Positions 14,804-22,717 of a DNA stretch of 25,034 nucleotides are shown piece after piece (the stretch's first letter is position 1; every line of letters starts with the position of its first letter). The notes below the pieces were generated by a model, which was given only the letters and a program-made list of their open reading frames with translations, was not told the DNA's origin and did no database searches. The DNA lies in NCBI GenBank assembly GCA_963634795.1, contig CAVHDO010000009.1:1-25034 (forward strand). The letters are read 5' to 3'. The position numbers were made by a program, and so were the translations under genes. This stretch comes from UBA1822 sp963634795 (GTDB lineage: Bacteria > Bacillota > Negativicutes > Veillonellales > Dialisteraceae).

Positions 14804-14895
14804 ACATCAGACATCAGATGAAATTGGTGTCATTTCGCGATGGTTATTATAAAAATGTCGCATAGCGACTCCTGAATTGCTCATTGCTAACTGAT
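14804..14895 (+). repeat. Composite repeat element 2 upstream of clpC
   Basis: GACATCA-GACATCA-GATGAAA (14804-14823, 7-bp period) is followed by TTATAAAAA (14847-14855), the palindrome GTCGC-ATA-GCGAC (14857-14869) and heptamers AATTGCT-CATTGCT-AACTGAT (14875-14895). CTCATTGCTAAC (14880-14891) is the exact reverse complement of 13191-13202 in element 1, so elements 1 and 2 form an inverted pair around ctsR-mcsA. Confidence 0.72.
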
Positions 14896-14921
14896 TTATA
14901 ATAGGAAGGGGTTGAAAAACC

Positions 14922-17330
14922 ATGGATGAAAGATATACGGAAAGCGTGAAGAACGCTTGGAAATTTGCACAGACGGCTGCGGCCAAATTGGGTCACGAGG
15001 CCGTCGGGACGGAGCATTTGCTCTTGGGAATTGCGCACGAGAAGAAATCCGGCGGCGGGCAGGTGCTCACCGCACTGGGGATTTCCGAAGAAGCGATTAC
15101 GCAGATTTTGGAAAGCGCGGCGCAGCAGCCATTTTTCGATACGGCGAGTGTCTACGCGTCGCCGCGAGCCAAACGCGTCTTGCAGATGGCTGTCGAGGAG
15201 GCGAATGAACTCGGAAATCGCTATGTCGGGACGGAGCATTTGCTGTTGGCACTGATTCGTGAAGGTGGCACGGCGCTTCGCATTTTGCAGCATTTCGGCG
15301 TGACGCAATCCAATTTGCAGCGTGCTTTTGCGGGTGTTCTTTCCGGCGAAGGGGTCTCGCAGGGACAGGGCGGTGAAAATATGGGCGAACTCTCTGATTT
15401 TGCCGTCGACCTCAATGAACGCGCACGGCAGGGGAAAATCGATCCCGTCATCGGCCGCGCCGACGAAATCAGCCGCGTGATTCAGATTCTTTCCCGTCGC
15501 AGCAAGAACAATCCGGTCCTGATTGGTGAGCCCGGCGTCGGCAAGACGGCGATTGCCGAAGGCCTCGCGCAGCGCATCGTCGACGGGGATGTCCCGGAAG
15601 TGCTGAAACCTTGCCACATTATTTCCCTCAATATGTCCTCCGTCGTCGCCGGCACGCAGTATCGCGGCCAATTCGAGGAACGCTTGAAAAAAGTCATCGA
15701 CGAAGTGAAGAAACACAAAGATTGGATTCTTTTCGTCGACGAAATTCACACCCTCGTCGGTGCCGGCGCGACCGAAGGCTCCATGGATGCGGCGAATATC
15801 ATGAAACCGGCTCTCGCGCGCGGTGAACTCCGCTGCATCGGTGCGACCACGCTGAAAGAATACAAGAAATACATCGAAAAAGATGCGGCTCTCGAGCGTC
15901 GTTTCCAGCCCGTCAAAGTCGGCGAACCGACGCCGTCTGAGACTGTCGAAATTCTGAACGGTCTGCGCGACCGCTACGAAGCGTTTCATAAAGCGAAAAT
16001 CACCGACGAAGCCATCGCAGCCGCCGTCGAACTCTCGCATCGCTACATCACCGACCGTTTCCTGCCGGACAAAGCCATCGACGTCATTGACGAAGCCGCG
16101 GCGAAACTCCGCATGGAAGCCGGCTCCACGCCCGAGGGCCTGCGTGCCAAAGAACGCGAGCTTGCCGGCGTACTGAAAGAAAAAGAGGAAGCCGTTTCCT
16201 CGCAAAACTTCGAACGGGCAGCCACGCTGCGCGACGAAGCGCGGAAACTCACCGCCGACATGGAAGAACTGCGGAAAGAATGGAAGGGGCCCGATCCGGA
16301 CCACCTTGTCGTCATGCCCGAAGACGTCGCCGAAGTCGTGAGCAAATGGACCGGCGTGCCGCTGAAAAATCTCAAAGAAAGCGACGCCGAGCGACTCCTT
16401 CGCCTCGAAGAAGAGCTCCATCGCCGCGTCATTGGCCAAGAAGAAGGCGTCACGGCCGTCGCCAAAGCCATTCGCCGCGCCAGGGCCGGCATGAAAGATC
16501 CGCATCGTCCGATTGGCTCCTTCCTCTTCCTCGGCACCACCGGCGTCGGCAAGACCGAGCTCGCCAAAGCGCTCGCCGAATCCCTCTTCGGCAGCGAGAA
16601 AAATCTGCTTCGTTTCGATATGTCCGAATACATGGAGAAACACGAAGTGTCCCGTCTCGTCGGGGCGCCTCCCGGATACGTCGGCTACGAAGAAGGCGGC
16701 CAGCTCACCGACAAAGTCCGTCGCAATCCCTACAGCGTCATTCTCTTTGACGAAGTCGAGAAAGCGCACGCCGATTTCTTCAATCTGCTCCTGCAGGTTC
16801 TGGATGACGGCCGCCTGACCGATGGGCAGGGGCGCACCGTCGATTTCACCAATTGCGTCATCATCATGACGAGCAATTTGGGCTCCGCGCATTTGAAAGA
16901 GCAGATGAAGAAACTCGGTTTCCGGGCCGGCGAGCCAAAGGAACAGCCGGATTTCGACCAGACAAAAGAAATCATCATGGAAGACGTGAAGCGCGCCTTC
17001 CGTCCTGAATTTATCAACCGGATCGACGAAATCGTCGTCTTCCGTCCGCTCACGCCGGAAAATCTCAAAAACATCGCGCGCCTCCTCTTCGCCGCCGTTC
17101 AGAAGAAACTGGATCATTTCCAAGTGAAATTGGACGTCACCGAAGCCGCCGAGGAACATCTCATTCACGAAGGCAGCGACCTCGCCTACGGCGCCCGTCC
17201 CTTGAAACGGACGATTCAAAAAGACGTCGAAGACGAAATTTCTGAGCTCATTCTCAAAGGAGAGCTCAAAGAAGGAAAGACGCTCTGCGTGGATGAGAAA
17301 GACGGGAAACTGACCTTCGCCGTCGTGTGA
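14922..17330 (+). CDS. clpC: ClpC, AAA+ protein-unfolding ATPase (Hsp100)
   Basis: This 802-residue hexameric unfoldase feeds proteins to ClpP. It has a double N-domain repeat (EHLLLGIAHE near 26 and EHLLLALIRE near 105), then NBD1 with Walker A GEPGVGKT (about 202-209) and Walker B LFVDEIHTL (about 270). The coiled-coil middle domain has a UVR-type segment (SQNFERAATLRDEARKL, about 427-443). NBD2 has GTTGVGKT (about 538-545) and ILFDEVEKAH (about 607). The ClpP-docking tripeptide LGF is at 665-667. Length is normal for ClpC. AGGAAGGGG precedes the ATG by about 10 bases. It is separated from mcsA by 253 bp of repeat DNA, so it may depend on read-through or its own promoter; TATAAT at 14897-14902 is too close to the start to be convincing. 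Confidence 0.97.
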   Translation: MDERYTESVKNAWKFAQTAAAKLGHEAVGTEHLLLGIAHEKKSGGGQVLTALGISEEAITQILESAAQQPFFDTASVYASPRAKRVLQMAVEEANELGNRYVGTEHLLLALIREGGTALRILQHFGVTQSNLQRAFAGVLSGEGVSQGQGGENMGELSDFAVDLNERARQGKIDPVIGRADEISRVIQILSRRSKNNPVLIGEPGVGKTAIAEGLAQRIVDGDVPEVLKPCHIISLNMSSVVAGTQYRGQFEERLKKVIDEVKKHKDWILFVDEIHTLVGAGATEGSMDAANIMKPALARGELRCIGATTLKEYKKYIEKDAALERRFQPVKVGEPTPSETVEILNGLRDRYEAFHKAKITDEAIAAAVELSHRYITDRFLPDKAIDVIDEAAAKLRMEAGSTPEGLRAKERELAGVLKEKEEAVSSQNFERAATLRDEARKLTADMEELRKEWKGPDPDHLVVMPEDVAEVVSKWTGVPLKNLKESDAERLLRLEEELHRRVIGQEEGVTAVAKAIRRARAGMKDPHRPIGSFLFLGTTGVGKTELAKALAESLFGSEKNLLRFDMSEYMEKHEVSRLVGAPPGYVGYEEGGQLTDKVRRNPYSVILFDEVEKAHADFFNLLLQVLDDGRLTDGQGRTVDFTNCVIIMTSNLGSAHLKEQMKKLGFRAGEPKEQPDFDQTKEIIMEDVKRAFRPEFINRIDEIVVFRPLTPENLKNIARLLFAAVQKKLDHFQVKLDVTEAAEEHLIHEGSDLAYGARPLKRTIQKDVEDEISELILKGELKEGKTLCVDEKDGKLTFAVV

Positions 17331-17370
17331 AGGGGACGGGAAACAGTTGTTTCCTTTGAATAAAAATAAT

Positions 17371-17409
17371 AAAAAAACACCGTGCTGTGATATGGCGCGG
17401 TGTTTTTTT
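17371..17409. terminator. Bidirectional terminator between clpC and the PAP2 gene
   Basis: ACACCGTGC / GCGCGGTGT (17377-17385 with 17395-17403, one G-T pair) is flanked by A7 on the left and T7 on the right. It sits between two genes that converge, clpC on plus and the PAP2 gene on minus, and can stop transcription from both. Confidence 0.9.
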
Positions 17410-17525
17410 GTTGTGCGTCACTGTACAAAAAAGACGTGTAAGGATACTTGTTAAAATAAAGGCAATTTTTTAGTTGTCGATTAGTCTAAAGTTGGGTATA
17501 TTTCGTATATTTTGGGGTGCGTGTT

Positions 17526-18476
17526 CTATTTGTCTTTCTTCTTGCAGACGCATTGCATGATGCACGGAACCACGTTCAAAATATAAATGAAGAAAAGGAA
17601 CAATTTGGAAAATTGGGCGGCGCGCTCTCCGATTAAGGGCATGAGGAGGGGCGTGGTGTAAGCCAAAAGGGCGTAGAGGGGAATGAGGGCGAGGAGACCG
17701 ACGACGAGGCGCGAGCGGCGTTCTGTTTCCTCAAAATCGAAGCCGCGGCGCTCGAAGTAACGGGCGACGGCGTAGCCCAGGATGCCGCCGAGTCCTTGGT
17801 ATTGGTAGGGAATCGTGGGGATGGCGTCGTACAAAAGTTTCCCATTCGGCAGGAAGTCTTCGGGATAGGTCTTGCATTCGTAATAGACGGCGATGGCGGC
17901 GCAAATGACGAGGGCCGCGCCGATCACGATGAGGTCGCGTTTCTCGTTTTTGTCTGCCCAGGTTTCCGTTTTTTCCGCGATGTAAATCCCCAGGAGACCG
18001 AGGAGGAATCCGACGATGACGTCTTGCGGCGTGTGGACGCCCAGATAGTTTCGCGAAAATAGGACGATGAGGGCGACGAAAAAGAGGAGACAGGCGGGAA
18101 GAAGGTATCCTTTTTTCTTCAGAAGAAAGGAAATGCCGCCCAAGACGGTGGCCGCGCGGGTGGAATGGCCGCTGGGAAAGGAATAGCCGCCGGCGCTTTG
18201 GATGGCGTTTCCGTAGGGAATAATCTGCGCGTCGCGAATCCAAGGCCGGTAAATGCAAAATGTCATTTTCAAAAGGGCATTGAGAATGACGCCGAGCCCA
18301 AAGCCCAAAAGAATGCGCCGGCCGCCTTGCCGGTCGTAGACCCAGTAAATGAGCGCCATGGCGGCGAATCCCCAAAAGCTGATGATGAAATCGGAAATCC
18401 AGATGCAAAAGGGCGCGAGCGGCGCGCCGACGCCTTCGCGGAAATGTTGCAGAAGCAGAAGATATTGGATGTCCAT
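17526..18476 (-). CDS. PAP2-family integral membrane phosphatase
   Basis: This 316-residue polytopic inner-membrane protein carries all three acid-phosphatase (PAP2) motifs: K70-x6-R77-P78 (KMTFCIYRP), PSGH at 101-104, and S141-R142-x5-H148-x3-D152 (SRNYLGVHTPQD). The family removes phosphate from lipid or isoprenoid phosphates such as undecaprenyl pyrophosphate or phosphatidic acid; which one cannot be told from sequence. Several hydrophobic helices flank the motifs, and about 130 residues after the catalytic core form further membrane spans. This is longer than BacA-like PAP2 enzymes (about 200) and fits the larger PAP2 group in Firmicutes. The ribosome site AAAGGAG lies seven bases before the ATG. 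It appears to be a single-gene unit. Confidence 0.88.
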   Translation of the reverse strand: MDIQYLLLLQHFREGVGAPLAPFCIWISDFIISFWGFAAMALIYWVYDRQGGRRILLGFGLGVILNALLKMTFCIYRPWIRDAQIIPYGNAIQSAGGYSFPSGHSTRAATVLGGISFLLKKKGYLLPACLLFFVALIVLFSRNYLGVHTPQDVIVGFLLGLLGIYIAEKTETWADKNEKRDLIVIGAALVICAAIAVYYECKTYPEDFLPNGKLLYDAIPTIPYQYQGLGGILGYAVARYFERRGFDFEETERRSRLVVGLLALIPLYALLAYTTPLLMPLIGERAAQFSKLFLFFIYILNVVPCIMQCVCKKKDK

Positions 18477-18502
18477 TGTGTTGTCTCCTTTGTGAAAAAA
18501 TA

Positions 18503-18620
18503 GGGAAGAGGGAAGGGGGAAGAGAGAAGAGAGGCGCTACTTTTTTCTTGGTTGGCTTTGGCGGCGTTTGAGATGATAGCTTTTTGAGGATAGAGATGAG
18601 GAGCCGACTTTTCTTGCTTG
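18503..18620 (+). repeat. GGGAAGA heptamers plus 70-bp repeat copy
   Basis: GGGAAGA-GGGAAGG-GGGAAGA-GAGAAGA (18503-18530) leads into GAGGCGCTAC-TTTTTTCTTG, GCGGCGTTTGAGATGA and GATAGAGATGAG (18531-18600), then the start of a second unit (CCGACTTTTCTTGCTTG, to 18620). This is the plus-strand counterpart of the repeats at 5601-5781. Confidence 0.75.
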
Positions 18621-18714
18621 TTTTATAAAATCGCCGCAGGCGGTATCGCTTTTTGCTCCGGGCTCCGGGCTCCATGCTCCAGGCTCATAGCTCATAGCTC
18701 ACAGCTCCAAGCTC
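18621..18714 (+). repeat. Composite repeat element 3 with 8.5 GCTCNNN heptamers
   Basis: TTTTATAAAA (18621-18630) and the palindrome CGCC-GCA-GGCG (18632-18642) are followed by eight complete heptamers and one partial, in exact register (18655-18714): GCTCCGG, GCTCCGG, GCTCCAT, GCTCCAG, GCTCATA, GCTCATA, GCTCACA, GCTCCAA, GCTC. It is the longest such array in the window and ends 40 bases before the sbcC stop codon. Confidence 0.85.
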
Positions 18715-18753
18715 TTTTGGCGCTACTACAAGGGGAGCGAGGAAACTGTTTCT

Positions 18754-21375
18754 TTATACCTTAAATTTCGCGTGGCTGCCGCAATCTGTTTTTTCCACGA
18801 TAAGTTTGGCGCCGATGCGTTCGGCGAGTTCTTCTACGTGGGAAATGATGCCGACGAGGCGGTGGCCGCTTTCGAGGCCGGTCAGGGTGCGGAGGGCGAG
18901 GTCGAGGGATTCGCTGTCAAGTGTGCCGAAGCCTTCGTCGACGAACATGGCGTCCAAATGAATGCCGCCGGCGTATTGTTGCACGACGTCGGCAAGGCCC
19001 AGCGCCAGCGAGAGGGACGCGAGGAAGGTCTCGCCGCCGGAGAGGGTGTTCGCCGGACGGGAAAGGCCGGTGTAGCTGTCGAAAACTTCAAGGTCGAGGC
19101 CGGCGCTTTTTCGTTTGTCGTCGCGGTCGATTTGGCGCGAAAGCCGGTAGCGGCCGCCGCTCATGACGTGGAGGCGCGCATTGGCCGCCCGCGTCACGTC
19201 GTCCAAAAGGGCGCCCAATACAAAGCGCTCCAAGTCGACGCCCGTTTCTTTTCCGCGATAGACATCGTAGAGGCCGGCGGCAAGTTGCAGGCCGGATTCC
19301 GCTTTTTTCTGTTTTTCCGAAAGAAACGCGACAGATTTTTCCGCTTCGATGAGAAATGCCAATCGCGCGGCGGTCTCGGCTTTTGCTTTCGTCGCTTCGT
19401 CTCGCACTCGGTCCGCGGCGGCGCGTTTCTGTTCTTCCGCGGCCATGTCCGGCGCGGTGCGTCCCGCAATGAATCTTTCTTCGGCAGCTTGCTTTTCCGT
19501 CGTCGCTGTTTCTGCCGCGTGGTAGTCCGTAATTTCTTTTTGGAGCACCGCTTCTTGAGGGAGGCGCGCGAAGTAGCCCGTAAATTCTTCGATGGACAGG
19601 AAACCCTCCTCGCGAGCGCGGTCTTCCAAAATGGTTTTGTCTTCCGTGTATTGCGTGCGCAGCGCCGCGACGTCTTTTTCCGCCGCTTCCGTTTGGGCGC
19701 GGATGGCCGCCGCTTCCTGCTCGGCGCGTTGCTTGTCCGCGGTCAATTTTTCGTGCTCTTTTTTGTAGCAGGAAATCTCCGCCGTGAGCGCTTGGATCGT
19801 CTGCTCGATTTTTTTCCCGTCGCGATACGCTTCGGGGAGGCGCTGCTCGATGGCCGCGAGGGCTGCCCGCGCCGCCGCCGTTTCGCTCCGAGCCGTCGAA
19901 AGCCGTTTTTCCGCGTCCGAAAGGGCTTGCGCGGCTTTTTGTGTTGCCGTGTCTTTTTGGTCGCGCATTTTTTTGGCCGCATCGACTTCCGAACGCTCCG
20001 GAATCAGCGCGTCCGTGTGTGCCGCCGCCGGATGCGTGAGCGATCCACAAACGGGGCAAGGCTCTCCGTCTGTGAGCGTCCGCGCCAGATACGCCGCCTG
20101 TCCTTGGAGGAACAGAAATTCCAGGCGCTCGGCGGCGATTTTCGCTTCCTTTTGTGCCGCTTCGGCCGCCGCGGAGAGCGCTTTGGCTGTCTCAACTTCC
20201 TTTTGCCGGACCGCTTTATTTTTTTCTTTTATAGAAACATCTTGCCGCGCCGCTTCCAGTTGTGCCGCCGGTTCGCGCAATTCTGAAAGACGCAAAAATT
20301 CTTTTTCCTTTTCTTGCATCGCCGGCTCCGCTTGCGTTAGTGCCGAAAATTCCGCCGTCAGCTTGGCCAGGTGCACCTCTGTCTCGGCCATTTGCTTTCG
20401 GAGTGCTTCCGCTTCCGCGCTCCGCGTCATGCCTTTCGCTTTCGTCTTTTCCAGATTCTCTTTCGCGTCTTTCATGCGTGCCGCTGCCCGGATTTTGGCA
20501 AGCTCCGCCGTTTTCTGCTCGATATCCTGTCGCAAGGCCGAAAGTTTCGCCGCCGTTTCCTTGGCCGCTGAGAGCCGCGTGTAGGCATCCGCGAGTGCTT
20601 TGGCCGTGTCGTATTCTTTTCGTGCCGCGATTTGTGCCGTTTCCGCCGCCGCCCGTGCCGCTTCGGCTTCCGTTTCCCGCTTACGCGTTTCCTCCGTTTT
20701 CTTCGCCAGATCCTCCGCCGTTTCCGCGCCGTAGCTTTCCAATTTCATCTGAATCTGCGCTTTGATTTCTTCATACGCCGCCGCGCCTTCGCTCGCCCGT
20801 TTTCCTAAAATTTCCACGAGTTTGCTGTATATTTTTGTATGAAACAGTTGCTGCATGATGGCTTGCCGGTCGCGGCTGTCCGCCAGCAAGAGCTTCCGGA
20901 AATCGCCCTGCGGGATCAGAATGATTTGACGAAACTGATCGATTTCGACGCCGATGAGATCCGCCACCGCTTTGTCCGTTTCTTTTGCGGAAATCAGGCG
21001 CTCCTCGCCGCCCTCGAGCTCGTACAGCGCTGCTTCCATGCGTTGCTGCGCTTGCCCTTCGCCGCGTTTCTTCTGCCGAATTTGCTCCGGCGTGCGGCTC
21101 ACGCGATACGTTTTGCCGCCAATCGCGAAATCAAAGGCGACGCGCGTCAATACTTCCGGTGGCGCATAGCCGCTTCGCAGCGATTTTCCGCTCCGGTCGC
21201 CGCCGCTCGTTTTCCCGTAGAGCGCGTAGCACATCGCGTCCAAAATCGTCGATTTTCCCGCGCCAGTCGGCCCGCAGATAAGAAACAGGCGATGCGCGCC
21301 CAAATCGGAGAAATCCAAAATTTCCGTGCCCGCGTACGGCCCGAAAGCCGATATTTCCAAACGAAGCGGTCTCAT
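18754..21375 (-). CDS. sbcC: SbcC, SMC-like ATPase subunit of the SbcCD nuclease
   Basis: This 873-residue Rad50-type ATPase works with SbcD to open hairpins and trim blocked DNA ends. The N-terminal lobe has Walker A GPTGAGKS (35-42). Two long Ala/Glu/Lys-rich coiled-coil arms (about 180-430 and 455-700) flank the zinc hook C440-P-V-C443. The C-terminal lobe has the ABC signature LSGGE (778-782) and Walker B MFVDEG with Asp813-Glu814. The protein is shorter than the roughly 1050-1130 residues of E. coli and Bacillus SbcC, with the shortening in the coiled coils. Its ATG overlaps the sbcD stop by four bases, so the two are translationally coupled. It is the last gene of the unit. Confidence 0.95.
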   Translation of the reverse strand: MRPLRLEISAFGPYAGTEILDFSDLGAHRLFLICGPTGAGKSTILDAMCYALYGKTSGGDRSGKSLRSGYAPPEVLTRVAFDFAIGGKTYRVSRTPEQIRQKKRGEGQAQQRMEAALYELEGGEERLISAKETDKAVADLIGVEIDQFRQIILIPQGDFRKLLLADSRDRQAIMQQLFHTKIYSKLVEILGKRASEGAAAYEEIKAQIQMKLESYGAETAEDLAKKTEETRKRETEAEAARAAAETAQIAARKEYDTAKALADAYTRLSAAKETAAKLSALRQDIEQKTAELAKIRAAARMKDAKENLEKTKAKGMTRSAEAEALRKQMAETEVHLAKLTAEFSALTQAEPAMQEKEKEFLRLSELREPAAQLEAARQDVSIKEKNKAVRQKEVETAKALSAAAEAAQKEAKIAAERLEFLFLQGQAAYLARTLTDGEPCPVCGSLTHPAAAHTDALIPERSEVDAAKKMRDQKDTATQKAAQALSDAEKRLSTARSETAAARAALAAIEQRLPEAYRDGKKIEQTIQALTAEISCYKKEHEKLTADKQRAEQEAAAIRAQTEAAEKDVAALRTQYTEDKTILEDRAREEGFLSIEEFTGYFARLPQEAVLQKEITDYHAAETATTEKQAAEERFIAGRTAPDMAAEEQKRAAADRVRDEATKAKAETAARLAFLIEAEKSVAFLSEKQKKAESGLQLAAGLYDVYRGKETGVDLERFVLGALLDDVTRAANARLHVMSGGRYRLSRQIDRDDKRKSAGLDLEVFDSYTGLSRPANTLSGGETFLASLSLALGLADVVQQYAGGIHLDAMFVDEGFGTLDSESLDLALRTLTGLESGHRLVGIISHVEELAERIGAKLIVEKTDCGSHAKFKV

Positions 21376-22502
21376 GCTTCCTCCTTCGTCTTTTGCAACA
21401 GCTCCGCGAAGAGCGCTTTCTCCTCATTTGCGAGGGCGCGTCCGCGAAACACTTCCGAAAACGCGTCGAGCATATCCGTCATGTCCACGCGTTCATGCAA
21501 AGAAACTCGCACGCCGCTGTCTTCCTGTGTCATCGCTTTCGTGCGGAGCGCTGTCATGTTCGAATATTTCTGACGGAGTCGCGCCATCGCGTCGATGACA
21601 GGGCCGTCGTCGGCGAGATCCGCAAGCAGGAAATCCTCCGGCGCGTCGTCTTCGCGTGTCATCAATTCTTCGAAATGCCCGGAAATGACGCGCACGTCAT
21701 GACGCGGCGTGAGCGGGACGAATTTTGTTTCCACGTGTCCTTCGGCATCCAGCTCGCCGATGATGACGCCTTTTTTTTGCGTCGCCTCGCCGAAGGAATA
21801 TTTCAAAAGGCTGCCGCTGTAGCGAATCGTTTCCTTGCCGCCCGCTTTTTGCGGCCCGTGCAAATGACCGAGAGCGGTGTACGCGTACGGCGCGAAAATA
21901 TCGGCGGAAACGACTTCCGTCCCTCCTATTGAGAGCGGGCGCTCCGAATCACTTTCCGTGCCGCCCGCGATGAAATCATGCGCGACAGCGATAGTCCGCG
22001 TTTCTTTCTGGACTTTCGCCAAGAGCGATGCGGAGAGCGCCGCGAGTCCCTCTTCGTGCGTGTGCCAATCGCCGCCGAGCGACTGCCGCACTTCCGCCGT
22101 TTCCGCATACGGCAGAGGAATGATGGAAACTGCGCCCGCCGCGTCTGAAATTTCAATCGGAGAAAGGCGCGACAATTCTCCGCACATAAAGAGCCCCGAA
22201 GACGCCAGAAGCGAACTTCCGAAGGATAGCCGGGCAGCGCTGTCGTGATTGCCGGAAATGACGACGAAAGGAATGCGTCGCTTTACGCAAATTTCCGAAA
22301 TCATCTCGTCGAAGAGCGCGACTGCCTCCGCCGGCGGCACCGAACGGTCGTACACATCTCCCGCGAGCAACACGACATCCGGCTGCTCCTCGTCGATGAG
22401 CGGCAGAAATTCGTTTCGTAAAATCCACTCTTGCTCGTCGGTGAGATAGGTCCCGTAAAATAATTTCCCCAAATGCCAATCGGCCGTGTGCAAAAATTTC
22501 AT
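21372..22502 (-). CDS. sbcD: SbcD, Mre11-type nuclease subunit of SbcCD
   Basis: This 376-residue metallophosphoesterase has 3'-5' exonuclease and structure-specific endonuclease activity in complex with SbcC. Metal-binding motifs are in order: D8-W-H10-L-G, GDVYDR with Asp49, GNHDS with Asn85-His86, AHDFIAGG in the middle, and GHLHGPQ. A C-terminal capping/SbcC-binding part follows. Length is typical (about 380-400). The ribosome site GGGAGG lies before the ATG. It is the first gene of a two-gene operon with sbcC, divergent from murA. Confidence 0.95.
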   Translation of the reverse strand: MKFLHTADWHLGKLFYGTYLTDEQEWILRNEFLPLIDEEQPDVVLLAGDVYDRSVPPAEAVALFDEMISEICVKRRIPFVVISGNHDSAARLSFGSSLLASSGLFMCGELSRLSPIEISDAAGAVSIIPLPYAETAEVRQSLGGDWHTHEEGLAALSASLLAKVQKETRTIAVAHDFIAGGTESDSERPLSIGGTEVVSADIFAPYAYTALGHLHGPQKAGGKETIRYSGSLLKYSFGEATQKKGVIIGELDAEGHVETKFVPLTPRHDVRVISGHFEELMTREDDAPEDFLLADLADDGPVIDAMARLRQKYSNMTALRTKAMTQEDSGVRVSLHERVDMTDMLDAFSEVFRGRALANEEKALFAELLQKTKEEA

Positions 22503-22540
22503 GCGCGCCTCCCTAAAATTTTTCAGAAAAATCTTTTCCT

Positions 22541-22549
22541 ATTATAACA
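22541..22549 (-). promoter_or_regulatory. Extended -10 promoter of sbcDC
   Basis: On the minus strand TGTTATAAT forms an extended -10 (TATAAT is the complement of 22541-22546), 38 bases before the sbcD start codon. No convincing -35 is present. Confidence 0.6.
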
Positions 22550-22581
22550 AATCAGACAATGAGGAGCGGGTGGGAATCGGT

Positions 22582-22611
22582 TTGGCGTTTCTGTTCTCTT
22601 TGTGGTATGAT
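22582..22611 (+). promoter_or_regulatory. Promoter of murA
   Basis: TTGGCG (22582-22587) and TATGAT (22606-22611) are separated by 18 bp, with TG one base before the -10 (extended form). The leader to the proposed TTG start is about 100 bases and has no evident regulatory fold. Confidence 0.62.
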
Positions 22612-22717
22612 ATTTATGTTTCGTGACAGAAAATAAGTGATTTGCGTAAAAAGTTTTTTGAAATAAATCGGCGGGATTGGGGCTTCCCGCGTGAAACGTA
22701 AGTTTGGAGTGAATTTT

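Noticed and set aside
14897..14902. TATAAT just before clpC as its promoter
   Set aside because: Transcription would start inside the ribosome binding site, and no -35 is present at a workable distance.
14847..17219. 790-codon minus-strand ORF opposite clpC
   Set aside because: Phe/Arg/Asp-rich antisense shadow of the well-conserved clpC frame, with no recognisable domain.
18772..20286. 504-codon plus-strand ORF opposite sbcC
   Set aside because: Antisense shadow of the coiled-coil coding region; Arg/Phe-rich with no family resemblance.
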